A stretch of 64,000 bases of DNA from Branchiostoma floridae. Lineage: Eukaryota > Chordata > Leptocardii > Amphioxiformes > Branchiostomatidae. Shown here piece after piece: positions 10,200 to 20,807 of the stretch. Position numbers and translations under genes: made by a program. The notes below the pieces were generated by a model. It did no database searches, was not told the origin of the DNA, and worked only from the letters and a program-made list of their open reading frames with translations. Location: assembly GCF_000003815.2 (NCBI RefSeq), contig NW_023365749.1, positions 257,618 through 321,617 on the forward strand. Direction: 5' to 3'. Positions within the stretch are counted from its first letter, which is position 1, and each line of letters begins with the position of its first letter.

Positions 10200-12900
10200 T
10201 ATATTTGTTACTACATACATGTATATCTGTATGATTGTATGTTTCTGTTGCATTACGGTTGTTCTATGACATCTATGTGTTGTTGTTTTTTCTATTTAAA
10301 CCATATACAAGAGAGTAGTGTGGCTAAGGAATGAACCCTAATTTGTCCCGTTAACAGATTTGTATAATCTGCATTGCTATGTTCCTCTCTATGTATTGAG
10401 TTTTGCTTGGTTCTGTTTTCCTCTTAAATTAATCATAATGTTTCTCTGAGCTTCCTTTTATTTCTGGCAGAACAATTAAAGCGTCAGTAGTGGTGTGTCT
10501 TAACACAGATTTGAATAAGCCATTACAGACCGGTAATGTTTTAAACATGGTGTAGTTCTACCTTTGATGGGCTTAGTTCTGACAAAAATCACTTAATGGT
10601 ACAAGCGTGGATGGGCCAATTAATGAATTATTCATTTATTCACTTAATGCAGTATATGGCTTATGCCATGATTTCGCCAGCCCACCCGTATGCCCTATTG
10701 AGTAACCCGTACGCTCCAAATTTGCCTGTTCTGTGTGAAGAGTATGGTGGATTCCCTAATAAGAACCAATGTCAGTCAAGGAGGTATGCGTCATGGCACT
10801 CATCTGGGTAGTTGTGTGTTTCTGCTAGGACAAAAGTGGGTCACTTCTATTTTAAAACAAAATGATTATGTAATTTGCACTATCAATTACCTATCCATTT
10901 CGTCTGAATGTACAAAATGGCAATGAGACCTACGCAGATGTATTTTCAACTGATGCAATATTCACACAAAGAACAGAACCCCGCCCATCGATTTGACAGA
11001 ACCATTGATTCCAATACCTTTTGCCATCAATACACCCGTTTATGGACGCCCTGTCATTTCCATATAAATGAGCTCTCATCATAAGACTTAGTAAGTAATA
11101 CGACACATAGACAACATAGATACCGTCCTGTAAACTAAATGACACAATAACATAAATCACGTATACTCTGAACATAACATATTCCTACCTTAATGCCGTC
11201 AGACCGGCCGAATAGTGCGACGTTCGCGCTCGGAATTCTTTATTCCCGAGTCGTCTACCTCCCTGCGCCAGCCGGAAAACAACGTGACGTCCTGCCCTTA
11301 AACAGACGTGGTTACGTCACTGCGTCAGATCGATCATGCCGCAGTGTGGAGGGACAAAAGAACCGGGTCCTCTCACACCATCCACCTGCCGCTGCTATGC
11401 CGTGATTTTCCGTGTGCCATCACAAATCGGAGACACAGCAATGCTCTGTCCGCTGCAGTTACCGAAGACAACACGGTCAAATTCACAAAAGAACCGGGTT
11501 CACTCACACAGTCCACCTGCAGCCGCTATGTCGTGATTGTCCGCGTACCATCACAAATCGGAGACACAATGCTCTGTCCGTTGCTGCATCTACCGAAGAC
11601 AACACGGTCAAATTCAGTGACAGGTATATATAACGTTAGTTAGCTTCAGTCCAACATCAAAAGAATACAGTAATAATACGCCGTCCTACGCAGTACGCAC
11701 TATATTCCAAATCAGCAATCTGAGAAACAGCGTTGTCTCCTGTTGTTAGATTTGTACAAACCATTGCATCCAGCAAAGGCGAAACAGCAGATGTCAACTC
11801 TAGTCAGACACTGCAGGAGAGTATCCCACCAGAGATGTCCCGCTCAACGTGTTCCATACGCCCAGTGATTGGCTCGGTGTTTGTCTGCTCACAGCAATGT
11901 CTGAACATTGACTTTGCGGCACGTCGATCGATAGAAAGGTTAGGGACCACTCGGTAATAACATTAACCTGGTGTGTACTACGACTATGAAATACGTGTTG
12001 GAGGTGATCACTGGCCCATTGGCAAGAATTTTTAATGGATTCTCCCCATGTCATGAATACATAACATGGACAGGCGTTCATGTGTGACGTCATGAATATA
12101 CTATCTACACAGGCCTGCTGTGATCACCGTTGAGCTAGGCCCAGCAAAGTTGATATTATGGATGACATACTTGGAGTGCCAAAATTCTATGCGAGAGGAC
12201 TAAAGACAGTTCAGGGCAATTTGCAACGCACGTACGTTTTAAGACACATGTGCTTCTTTCGTGACAAAGTAAGGCATTAGGTAGTAATCACAGGTACCGG
12301 TAGGGATCACATAGTGTTGTCGCTTGTCAATTCTCAAGTTCGGGGCCCTACAAGGGCAATGACCCTAATTGACGCTTGCGAAGAACAGTATTGATTTTTC
12401 GTGAGGGTGGCGCATCTAATCCTCAGGTTCAAGCAGATGTATGGCGTTGTGTGTTTGTGTATCGTTAGTTATCTTTATCCGCCAGGTAACCTATATCCGT
12501 TGTCCTTAAAAACGGCATATTCAGGGTTTTGTTTTCGACGGGCAATGTTTTCAATATCCTATGATCAGCAATATTTTCAACATATTGTAATTTGAAACCA
12601 ACGCCCGTCGCCTAAAGTTATGTCCCTAAATACGCTGTCTTTTTTTCAGACAACGTATAAAGGTTACTTCGCGGATAAAGGTTAACTAGCGTTGATCTCT
12701 TTGGAAGTGTTGAGCGTCTTCCTTGCATAACACTCATGACGTACTTGGACATAAGGATCACATATATAAGGCACTACTCCCCAGAAACGAACCCCATATT
12801 GGTGGAGCCGGGGCGCGCCCCCTAAATACAAACTTGACTCATCGCCAGATCACAACTGACAGACAAACATAAAAATCCCGGCTTCCTCCTCAGTTGATCA
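10200..12900. other. Gene-free stretch
   Basis: I see no exon with supporting splice sites. It contains one tandem duplication (11350-11616) and, near 12761-12769, a TATATAAG motif that may be an alternative promoter for the phospholipase gene downstream. Open frames in 11193-11643 run through the duplication. Confidence 0.45.
11350..11616. repeat. Two-copy tandem duplication of about 130 bp
   Basis: The block starting ACAAAAGAACCGGGT and ending AACACGGTCAAATTCA occurs twice in direct succession. Shared internal words are CATCACAAATCGGAGACACA and ATGCTCTGTCCG. The copies differ by small indels, so the duplication is not very recent. No coding role is evident. Confidence 0.85.
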
Positions 12901-12911
12901 TTCCCAGTAGA

Positions 12912-12940
12912 TGACTCACTTCACACTGTGGAGTATATAA
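12912..12940 (+). promoter_or_regulatory. TATA promoter with AP-1-like site for the phospholipase gene
   Basis: A TATATAA box at 12934-12940 lies about 175 bp upstream of the phospholipase A2 start codon and would place transcription start near 12965. A perfect AP-1-type site TGACTCA (12912-12918) sits 15 bases upstream of the TATA box. A second TATATAAG at 12763-12770 may be an alternative. Sites are seen directly; their use is inferred. Confidence 0.5.
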
Positions 12941-13115
12941 CACTCGGAAATAAAGACATACCACTCAACGCCTTCACAAATTAAACACCAGTCCTTGATA
13001 CGCCTTAAGAAGTGGAGAGAGTTTCCACCAAACAGAAGTCACCAACTCAGCGAGGCTTGTAGCTGTGATCTGCGGTTCACGGGTCCCACATAGCCGACAA
13101 CAGTACCAGGAAACC

Positions 13116-16100
13116 ATGGTGGTGTTCGGCGCTACAGCCCCCGTTGTGTTGCTTGGATTCCTCGTTGCAGGTAAGTACATGTGTTTTGTGTAATTCTGTC
13201 GCATTTACAATGTGGTTATCGCTTAAGCCATAAAAAGTTATGGACTTATTTAAAGTTAACGTAATAAAGAGTAACGGTAATGATTTCATGGCGACATTGC
13301 GCTATTCTTGATTTGCATCTTTTTGTTAGCTTTAGATCAATCTAGTACACTGTCTTATACAAGACAGGGTCAAGACAGGGTAGGGAATCGTCGCACTCGT
13401 TAGACCGCCTAAGGCGTTTACAAATGGAGGTTTGGGGGTTGCCTAAATGCTTAAGATTATGCAATACTTCTAAAGTCTCAAAGACTAAAATGTACGTACG
13501 GCATTTAGCAACTAACAGAAAAGTCTTCGTATCCATTGGTTTGATCTTCAGGACATCCTGACAGCCCCTTATACACTGACTTGCTAATGTTTTTAAGGAG
13601 GCTCAAGACATTTGCTGAACAGGGCTTCTTCAAGAGTCTATCCTTTGTTTTAATGCTTTATCGTGTATCAGAGTAAGCTTTTGTGGCGGATGTGGCACAT
13701 TTGCGTGCGCTTCTGCCCCACATGCGAACCCGACCTCGGCGGCTTGCGTGCCTCTGGCCTCAGGCCTTCAGACCACGAGTAGGTCACAAGACAAACAGGC
13801 GAGTACTTGTCAACAAACCAAGTGTGAGCGTATTAATATGACTTAACAAGAGGACCTCAGTTTATCTAATTACTTGAAGTAACGGCAGTTCACATTTGCG
13901 GCTGTTGAACGTGCACATGATTTAGTTGACAGGATCAGTGTGAATCCGGATCCGTATATTAGAATGATGAATAGAGTCCATTTCAGGTCAGTTGCCGCAA
14001 CGGTTAATGATGACCAAATTGGCTAATTTTCAAACTGACTCTAACCACATCCGAGAGGTCACGTTTTGGAACAAGGACCTAAGTCGTTTGAAATCGACTC
14101 AGTTGGCATTTACAGCAATTCATGCAAAACGAATTCGACTTGATTACCAAATCTGATTAAACCGATTTGGTTTTTGCAGCATGAACGAACGGAGTTAAAG
14201 TAGTATATTGTAATTAACTAAATTTATAACCGTGAAACAGTAAAGTCCAATTATTATCAGTCCAGTAGAGGGGTATGGTGCGGAGGAGTGAAGACTATTC
14301 AGGAAATTGTGCTGACGGGTGAGACACGACCTTGGAATCCAGGTCACGGCTTCTTTAAGATGTTTAAGATGTCTTCTTCGCCCTTGGTAAACAACATGTG
14401 TGCTTCTCCCGCCCCACGGAGTATGACCCACGCGTGTCCTCATAAGAGCTCCAAGCAGACGCGCGGTGCCGGTTCATTTCATTACTCATTTCATTTATGG
14501 TCGTCTTTTCGCTGGTATCGTAAATCCTGGTAATATGTCTTATGAGGCAATCCAGGAGAAAACAAATCGCAAATTGAATAACTGCTTTTTGGAGTATCTT
14601 ATTACCTGGATGTCTAACATTCATTGATGAATTACCGGAAACTGATAGAGGGTCAATAACGCCTGGGAGCCTGTAACGTTACCCGTCCCGGGTATCAGGT
14701 TTTCTTTTTACCTTTGTAGCACAATCAAATGCAACTTCATCCACACGGAAGAAAATAGTTTTACTTGTCAACTTTTATTTACATTTCACAAACAGTCTGT
14801 CCCCGTTGTAACAGCGTCCATATCCCAACCCATGGACCAACCCGTAGACCAGCCTGCGAATCAGCCGAGGTCCCGCTCCAAGCGTGACCTGTTCTCGCTG
14901 TCCGGCGTAATCCGCTGTGTGACCGGGAACAGGTAGAGGGTCAAGAACACCTGGGAGCCTGTAACGTTACCCGTCCCGGCAAAGAAGTTTTCTTTGTACC
15001 TCTGCAGCACAATCAAATGCAACATCCGGACGGAAGAAAAGAGTCTTACTTGTCACTGTATCACCAACACACTGTTTAATTTCATTTTGTTCCGCTTTTA
15101 ACCCTTTAAACAGCATCCATGTCCCAGCCCGTGGATCAATCCGTAGACCAACCCGAGGGCCAACCGAGGTCCCGTGCTAAGCGCGACCTGTTCTCGCTGT
15201 CCGGAGTGATCCGGTGTGTGACCGGAAACAGCGCCCTGCTCATGTACAACAACTCCTGGGAGCCTGTAACGCTACCCGTCTCGGCTATGAAGTTTTCTTT
15301 TTACCTTTGCAGCACAACAAAATGCAACTTCATGACCATCCACACACGAAATGTTTGTCAATTGTTATTTGAATTTCACGAACAAGCTATTTGATATCAT
15401 TTTGTCCCCGTTTTTAACAGCATCCATGTCCCAGCCAGTGGACCAGCCCGAGGACCAGCCAGTGGACCAGCTCGTGGACTATCCCGTGGACCATCTCGAG
15501 GGCCAGCCGAGGTCCCGAGCCAAGCGTGACCTGTTCTCGCTGTCCGGGGTGATCCGCTGCGTGACCGGGAATAGCGCCCTGCTCATGTACAACAACTACG
15601 GCTGCTTCTGCGGGAGGGGCGGCGGCAGGGGGCGGCCCGTGGACGATATCGACAGGTGACTACATTCAGCATCTGTATATCATGAATTAGCCTATACAGT
15701 CACGTTTGTCTATAAGGACTTGAAAGATATGGTCATAGTAGACAGGTGAACACAATAACATTCTTAATGCTTGGAAAATTATAAGGGACTATGTCACCAA
15801 CAGAAAGTGACCACAATGGCCACTAGTAGAGGTTTAATTTGCCAGCCTTCCTTCTGTATCTGTATCTATTAAGGCTATAGCTAACGCCACAGTTCCCCAA
15901 AGTGGCCCGGTCGGGTAGTTTTAGGGAACGAAATGTATTATGTAAAAAAAAAAAACACAAAACGGACCAAATATAATCCAACAGTACGGCATAAGCTATA
16001 ACTTTTCGTTTCCGCAAACAGCCCGGCCGGGCCCCGTGTAGGAAATGTGAAGTAGGCCTAACCATTGGTACAATTACCTTCTACATCTGTAGCTGTCAAC

Positions 16101-16890
16101 CGGAAAATATCATTCAGTATAACGTATCAGGCACTATACCTGCCTTTAGCCAACTCGGATATAAACGACATACAGCATAACACTACATCATTTCTATCAA
16201 ATACACGTGTACAGTTAGTTAGTTTAACTACTCTCCAAGCAGACGTTAATGGGGAAAATCGTGATCTTTCTTTTATATACCGTTTTTTCTATCAGCTATC
16301 CCCACTAACACGGGATACAAAATATACATACAAAGGGATAGCTGACAGAAAAACACGGCATATAAGAGAAAGGTCATGATTTCCTTCCATCAACCTCTGC
16401 TTGGAGAGTAGGTTAACCAGTCCCAGACTTAGCGTGGCAATCTTTAGTTTAATTTTATCTTTTCCTGAGGAAACGAAGCCTACACGTCTAGACTAGCTAT
16501 ACAGACAATTTTGCTATACAGCCATCTGCCGAACAGACACAAAGTTAAGTACACACTGTTCATGTATCAAGACGTGTTTTCTTGGAATGATCCCATGTCT
16601 ACAACATTCACCCAAAGTCTCTTAACCAAACATCGCATGGGCGCCCTGGATCTTGGTTGTCTTGTGGTCGGTTGCGCTTTTCCGTAATCTCCAAGCAGAT
16701 GTAAGGATCTGGTTTATTCTCGGTGTTTTCCGCCTTTTTTGTTGTACTCTTTTCTTGTATTGTGTTTCAAACAAAACACCGGGAAACATACCACAGGCCA
16801 AAATATCGACTTTGACCCTTGTCTTCCCAGTTCTTATCCACTTACCAAATATCATTACACTCCATAAATATCCGGAAACACAAACACACA

Positions 16891-16945
<55 letters not shown>

Positions 16946-17859
16946 ACACAAACACACACTCACACAAAACAATGTCTCCATTTTTCATGGAGACAATAAG
17001 CTGCATCCTTACATATGCTTGGACACTTTTCCTTCTTAGTGCTGATGGACTCTATATCATCTGCAGTTTTGTTCCCTCCCGCTAGGTGCTGCGTGGCGCA
17101 CGACCGGTGTTACGCCCTGCCCACCTGGTTCAACGCGCTGTTCGTCATCTACCCGTACAGGTGTATCGGCAGCAAGGTCACGTGCAGTAAGTGTGCTGTG
17201 AAAATAAGCTTCAAGCCTTCAAAACCAGTATTCATCGCTATCTGCTAGCTTGATAATTTCCACCATCTATCAACTTACTTCATTGCCTAGAAGTGGTCAA
17301 ACGCATTGCGGTGAACATGCAGAAGAAAAAAGAAGAAGATATTTAGATCTATTGATATGTTTAAAAAAGTGTGAGTGAGTGTGTGTGTGTGAGTGAGTGT
17401 GCGTGTGCGTGCGTGTGAGTGTGTGTGTGTGTGTGAGTGTGCGTGTGAGTGTGTGTGTGTGTGTGTGTGCGTGTGAGAGAGAGAGATCTAGAGAGAGAGG
17501 GGGGAGAGAAAGAGAGAAGCTGTCATTCTAAGCAGTGTTTTCACTCTTTCTACCCTGCAGCTAGCCGTAACTGGCTGAGACGCAGCGTGTGTGAGTGTGA
17601 CAAGGCGCTCGCCGAGTGCTTCGCCCGTTCCGTCTACAACAGACGCTTCAAAAATTACCCGTACTGCGGAGCCTTGCAACCAGAGGACCCCGCGGTGGAC
17701 ACTGGGAAGGAACCCGCAGTGGACGCTGGGAAGGAAACCCCGGTGGATGCTGGGAAGGATGAGAAACCTTGGATCGGGTCAGGGGATGGCTATGATCGGT
17801 TCCTCAGTCAAAGGGTTAGAGTGGGAAAACGTGTAATCATTGGCCAGTGGCCGCTATAA
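13116..17859 (+). CDS. Secreted phospholipase A2 (four exons, 229 aa)
   Basis: Exons 13116-13170, 15421-15655, 17086-17186 and 17561-17859 join in phase. Exon 1 is a signal peptide (APVVLLGFLVA). Exon 2 gives a propeptide of VDQP-like repeats, a furin-type site RSRAKR, the mature start DLFSLSGVIRC and the calcium loop YGCFCGRGG. Exon 3 has the active-site CCVAHD (His and Asp of the His-Asp dyad). Exon 4 has CECDKALAECF, carrying the second catalytic Asp and paired cysteines. It is therefore expected to hydrolyse the sn-2 ester of phospholipids with calcium, outside the cell, after pro-peptide removal. The calcium loop is one residue longer than in group I/II enzymes (GRGGGRGRP). Unusually, a C-terminal extension of about 55 residues follows, with three PAVDAGKE-like repeats and a basic end. 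Two truncated copies of exon 2 lie in intron 1. The closest group (I, II, V or X type) cannot be settled without a tree. Confidence 0.9.
14815..14932 (+). pseudogene. Truncated copy A of phospholipase exon 2
   Basis: An acceptor (GTTGTAACAG) is followed by a close copy of the start of exon 2: ASISQPMDQPVDQ, a dibasic site RSRSKR, then DLFSLSGVIRCVTGN. Homology stops before the calcium loop, where a GT (AACAG|GTAGAG) could act as a donor with the same phase (2) as the real exon. Splicing it to exon 3 would keep frame but delete YGCFCG, so the enzyme would be inactive. It is either a dead duplicate or a source of a propeptide-like isoform. Confidence 0.7.
15114..15248 (+). pseudogene. Truncated copy B of phospholipase exon 2
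   Basis: A second copy, behind acceptor CCTTTAAACAG, reads ASMSQPVDQSVDQPEGQ, RSRAKR, DLFSLSGVIRCVTGNSALLM and YNN, and then breaks exactly before the calcium-loop codons, running into CTGGGAGCCTGTAACG. That break sequence also follows copy A and precedes it near 14665. The segments therefore form a tandem series with a common breakpoint. No good donor is seen at the end of this copy. Confidence 0.7.
15870..16060. mobile_element. MITE, CGTTTCCGCAAA/GGCCCGGCCGGG family
   Basis: The left arm (GTGGCCCGGTCGGGTAGTTT, GGGAACGAAAT) is an inverted, diverged copy of the right arm (TTTTCGTTTCCGCAAACAGC, CCGGCCGGGCCCCGTG). A second copy lies at 18166-18356 and an end fragment near 4640-4675. No coding capacity. 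Confidence 0.65.
16231..16408. mobile_element. 178-bp MITE with TA target duplication
   Basis: Terminal inverted repeats start CTCTCCAAGCAGACGTTAAT on the left and, reversed, CTCTCCAAGCAGAGGTTGAT on the right. The element is flanked by TA on both sides (16229-16230 and 16409-16410), as expected for Tc1/mariner-type mobilisation. The interior is also largely palindromic (GGGATAGCTGACAGAAAAAC against GTTTTTTCTATCAGCTATCC). It lies in phospholipase intron 2. Confidence 0.8.
16795..16992 (-). mobile_element. Dispersed hairpin-(CA)n element, inverted copy
   Basis: On the minus strand it reads hairpin CTCCATGAAAAATGGAG (16976-16992), a (TG)n tract of about 90 bases, then TTTCCGGATATTTATGGAGT, GTAATGATATTTGG and GGGAAGACAAGGGTCAAAG. 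This is the same order as the copy at 3637-4015. It is in phospholipase intron 2. Confidence 0.75.
17368..17512. repeat. (TG)n/(GAG)n simple repeat before phospholipase exon 4
   Basis: Imperfect TG repeat interrupted by GAGTG and GCG words, then a GA-rich tract, ending about 50 bases upstream of the exon 4 acceptor. Confidence 0.85.
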
Positions 17860-18165
17860 AATGGAAGACGCTGGAAAGGAAAATTCTATTGATGATGTAA
17901 AGTTGCCGATGAAGGTTAGACACCCAGGTATTAATATACGCCAAATATCAGATATCAGATCCAAAATAGACTGACTTTCCAAAATCATAACGACTATTTG
18001 GCATGCAAAACTTGCGTCAGGATCACTTGCAGGGCAGTGTATGTTGCAGTTATCATATTAACCGCATGATGCCGCTCCTTAACGTCCTCGCAGTATACTT
18101 AGTCTAGAATTCTAGACAATCGTTCACATCACATTATCATATAATCAGGTCTATCTATGACTAAG

Positions 18166-18356
18166 GTCCCAATTTCTAATCCGTGGCTCAGCCGGGCAGC
18201 TTTCGGAAACGAAAAACATGATATGAAAAGCAACAAAACACACATAACTTCAGAAAAATAGTCAGGAGCACAGTTTGTGTATATTTCATGGTAGACAGTT
18301 TCATTTTTCGTTTCCGCAAATATCCCCGCCGGACCCCGTTTCGGAAATGGGACCTA
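18166..18356. mobile_element. MITE, GGCTCAGCCGGGCAGC family, second copy
   Basis: The left arm AGGTCCCAATTTC ... TTTCGGAAACGAAAA is the inverted copy of the right arm TTTTCGTTTCCGCAAATAT ... GTTTCGGAAATGGGACCT. It is the same family as 15870-16060. Confidence 0.65.
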
Positions 18357-18363
18357 TGCCATG

Positions 18364-18525
18364 TCTACTCCCCAAGCAGAGGCTCGGATCCAGCTGTTTT
18401 TTGTTTGCTTTAATGCGTTTTTGTGGAGTTTTCAATTTTGTCCTCCGTTATGGACTCCGTCAAAAAACGCCTGACAAAAACGCCTAAAAGCGCGTCAAAA
18501 ACAGTCGGAGCCGAACCTCTACATG
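18364..18525. mobile_element. MITE of the CTCTCCAAGCAGAG family
   Basis: Left end CTCCCCAAGCAGAGGCTCGG and right end GGAGCCGAACCTCTACATGG are inverted copies. The internal palindrome GTTTTTTGTTTGC/AAAACGCCTAAAAGC is shared with copies at 5733-5857 and 43002-43134. Confidence 0.65.
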
Positions 18526-20807
18526 GTGAGTTATCTTTGTCGTGTGTATCTCTTGGACCGATTGACGTAGACATCATGAGAACCTGCCTTCTCAGTATCT
18601 AACAAGTCATTGCTACTTATAATACCTTGCGAGGCAGGTAACTCCCATAATATAGGTTTTTACCATAGACGTAGACATCATCGCTGCCTGGTGTTCTAAT
18701 GTGTTATTATTGTACCATAAATGTTTGAGTAGAGAACAACAAAAGAAATTTATGTTCAGATAAAAAAATCCGATGTGCATGAATGTGTGACACATTGTTT
18801 ATTTCTTGTGAATTGATGTTAAACTTGCGTGTAATATCAGCTATGAGTCATCTTCCGCAACAATACACAGGACAAATGCATTACTCCGATCAATATGTTT
18901 TACGGTTCAAGGATTCGTGCAAACAATAGATCTTAAGTTCACGGGAAATTACCATTAATATTGATTAGTGTTGATAGCAACATTGACAATAAACAATAAG
19001 AATAATCAATGCGTTGCTTGCGTATTAGTCTCTGTATCAACAGAAAAGATATGAAAAATAGGATATGAGATGAAAATGAAAATAACAGTATCGAATGACA
19101 TACGAAAAAGTTCCGTAAAATACAAATGTGTCGCAATATGGAACAGCCTTCAGACAAATATACAAACTTCTCTTTTCTAACATTCAAAAGTGCCCTGAAA
19201 ATCCTTCGGATAAACTATCCTAGCCCCCTGTATTGCAATAGACTCGTATGTTCCGTTCTTATTTTATCGTAACTTAGTCAGTATTTGATTATCCTAATGT
19301 ACCGCTATCACATTCTATTTATTACTTTACTTTATGATTTATTGTTTATAATTAGTTTTGTAGAGTATAGGGGAGGAAGGCTTATAATTAAGCTGCATAC
19401 GATTTTCCCTCCTCCTGTGCGTTTGTATGTTTTGCTCGTGTTATGTTTTATGTATTTTCTTGTGCAAATAAACAAACAAACAAACAATCAATATAAAAAG
19501 ACATTTTGCCTCTGCAGGAGAAAATAAACATTCGCTTTTAAATCGAATTGAATTAAAAAGTTCATTGATATGACTTTAGCACGAATTTGAAGATGTTTTG
19601 CGTTACAATGAAGGCACCACAATGAATGATTTCAGAAATGTAACTACAAAATCTGTCTCTTATCGGATTTTTATTATTTGTTAAAATTCTGTTTATCCAG
19701 AATGGGATGGGATGAAGCTACACCGTAAACGCTACGTCACCGTATCAATATCGATTAGTATCGGCAGTGACGTATACGTATGTATCAATTGATCATTGGT
19801 TGCTGCACACGCTGGTCTGTATCATGCAATGGCCCAAAGTCCAAGTCTGATAAAAGCTGACACTAGAAATACGAAAAAAAATATGGTTTTTGCATTATCA
19901 CCTTTGGCATAGACAAGCAACGCCGCGAGTTTTTATTGTCTGTTTCACTTGTATGTTTATAATGCCTGTACACTATCGTTAAATTGATGTTCATTTGCAA
20001 TACGCCTAACGTTACGTTGTAGCCATGAATTTGCAATAAACTAAAGCTCTAACGTTAGCGTTGTCGGTTCTAAAACCGCTTTTCACGGAAGTAAAAGGGG
20101 AAATTTCTTATTTGCGTGAACAGAGAGACAAGACAAACGTCCTGGACAAGTGCAAGGCGCGTCCCCGACCCTTTATCTCACCTGCACGGCGAGTTAAACA
20201 CCTGTTCTCACGGCACACACCTTCCTGGCGACCAGGTAAACAAACGTCACCATAACAAACGTCGTCATGGGACCAAACACGCGAGGCATGCCGGGATACA
20301 TGCCTGCCTGCCATCTTGGAGGTTTTTGTTTCTTCGCGATCGTCTTGTGGGTCTCAAGTCACGAAATTCTATCCTCTTGGGGATCCTTCGTCTTGTCTTT
20401 TGTCCTCAGCGTCTTGCAAGACGTCTTGTGAACTTGTACGCCGTTCGCAGAAGGAGTAGGTAGGTGTTTCCGGGTTCTTGTGGATTTTATTTTTCCGTTG
20501 TTGTTTTTGAGGCGAAACAGGACGTGTTCGTTTGCGTTACCAACGCACGTTCCTTCTTCATCATGATATTCCAGAACACGATTTTCACGTTTGTCTATTG
20601 TACTTCTACTTGTTACGTTGGTGTTTAGGATAAACATTGACTTCCTGAAATTTCGTTGTCGGATTTAGGGAGAAGAGGAGCTAACATTTTCGCAGCGGCT
20701 TCTCAGTTTCATCTCCAGCGGTACCTAGGATCCTCCGCTGCCGAGGAGGTTGGAGATACACTCCCTGGAGAGACGGAGGTTGGGAGAAGGAACCTTCCAA
20801 GTGTGCA
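18526..20807. other. Intergenic region and probable LCA5 promoter
   Basis: No gene is seen in 18.5-20.0 kb, which is AT-rich with poly-A-like and AAACAAAC tracts near 19465. From about 20100 the sequence becomes GC-rich, with many CG dinucleotides leading to the lebercilin start codon at 20808, and no TATA box is evident. The last few hundred bases are therefore a likely CpG-rich promoter and 5' UTR. Confidence 0.4.
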
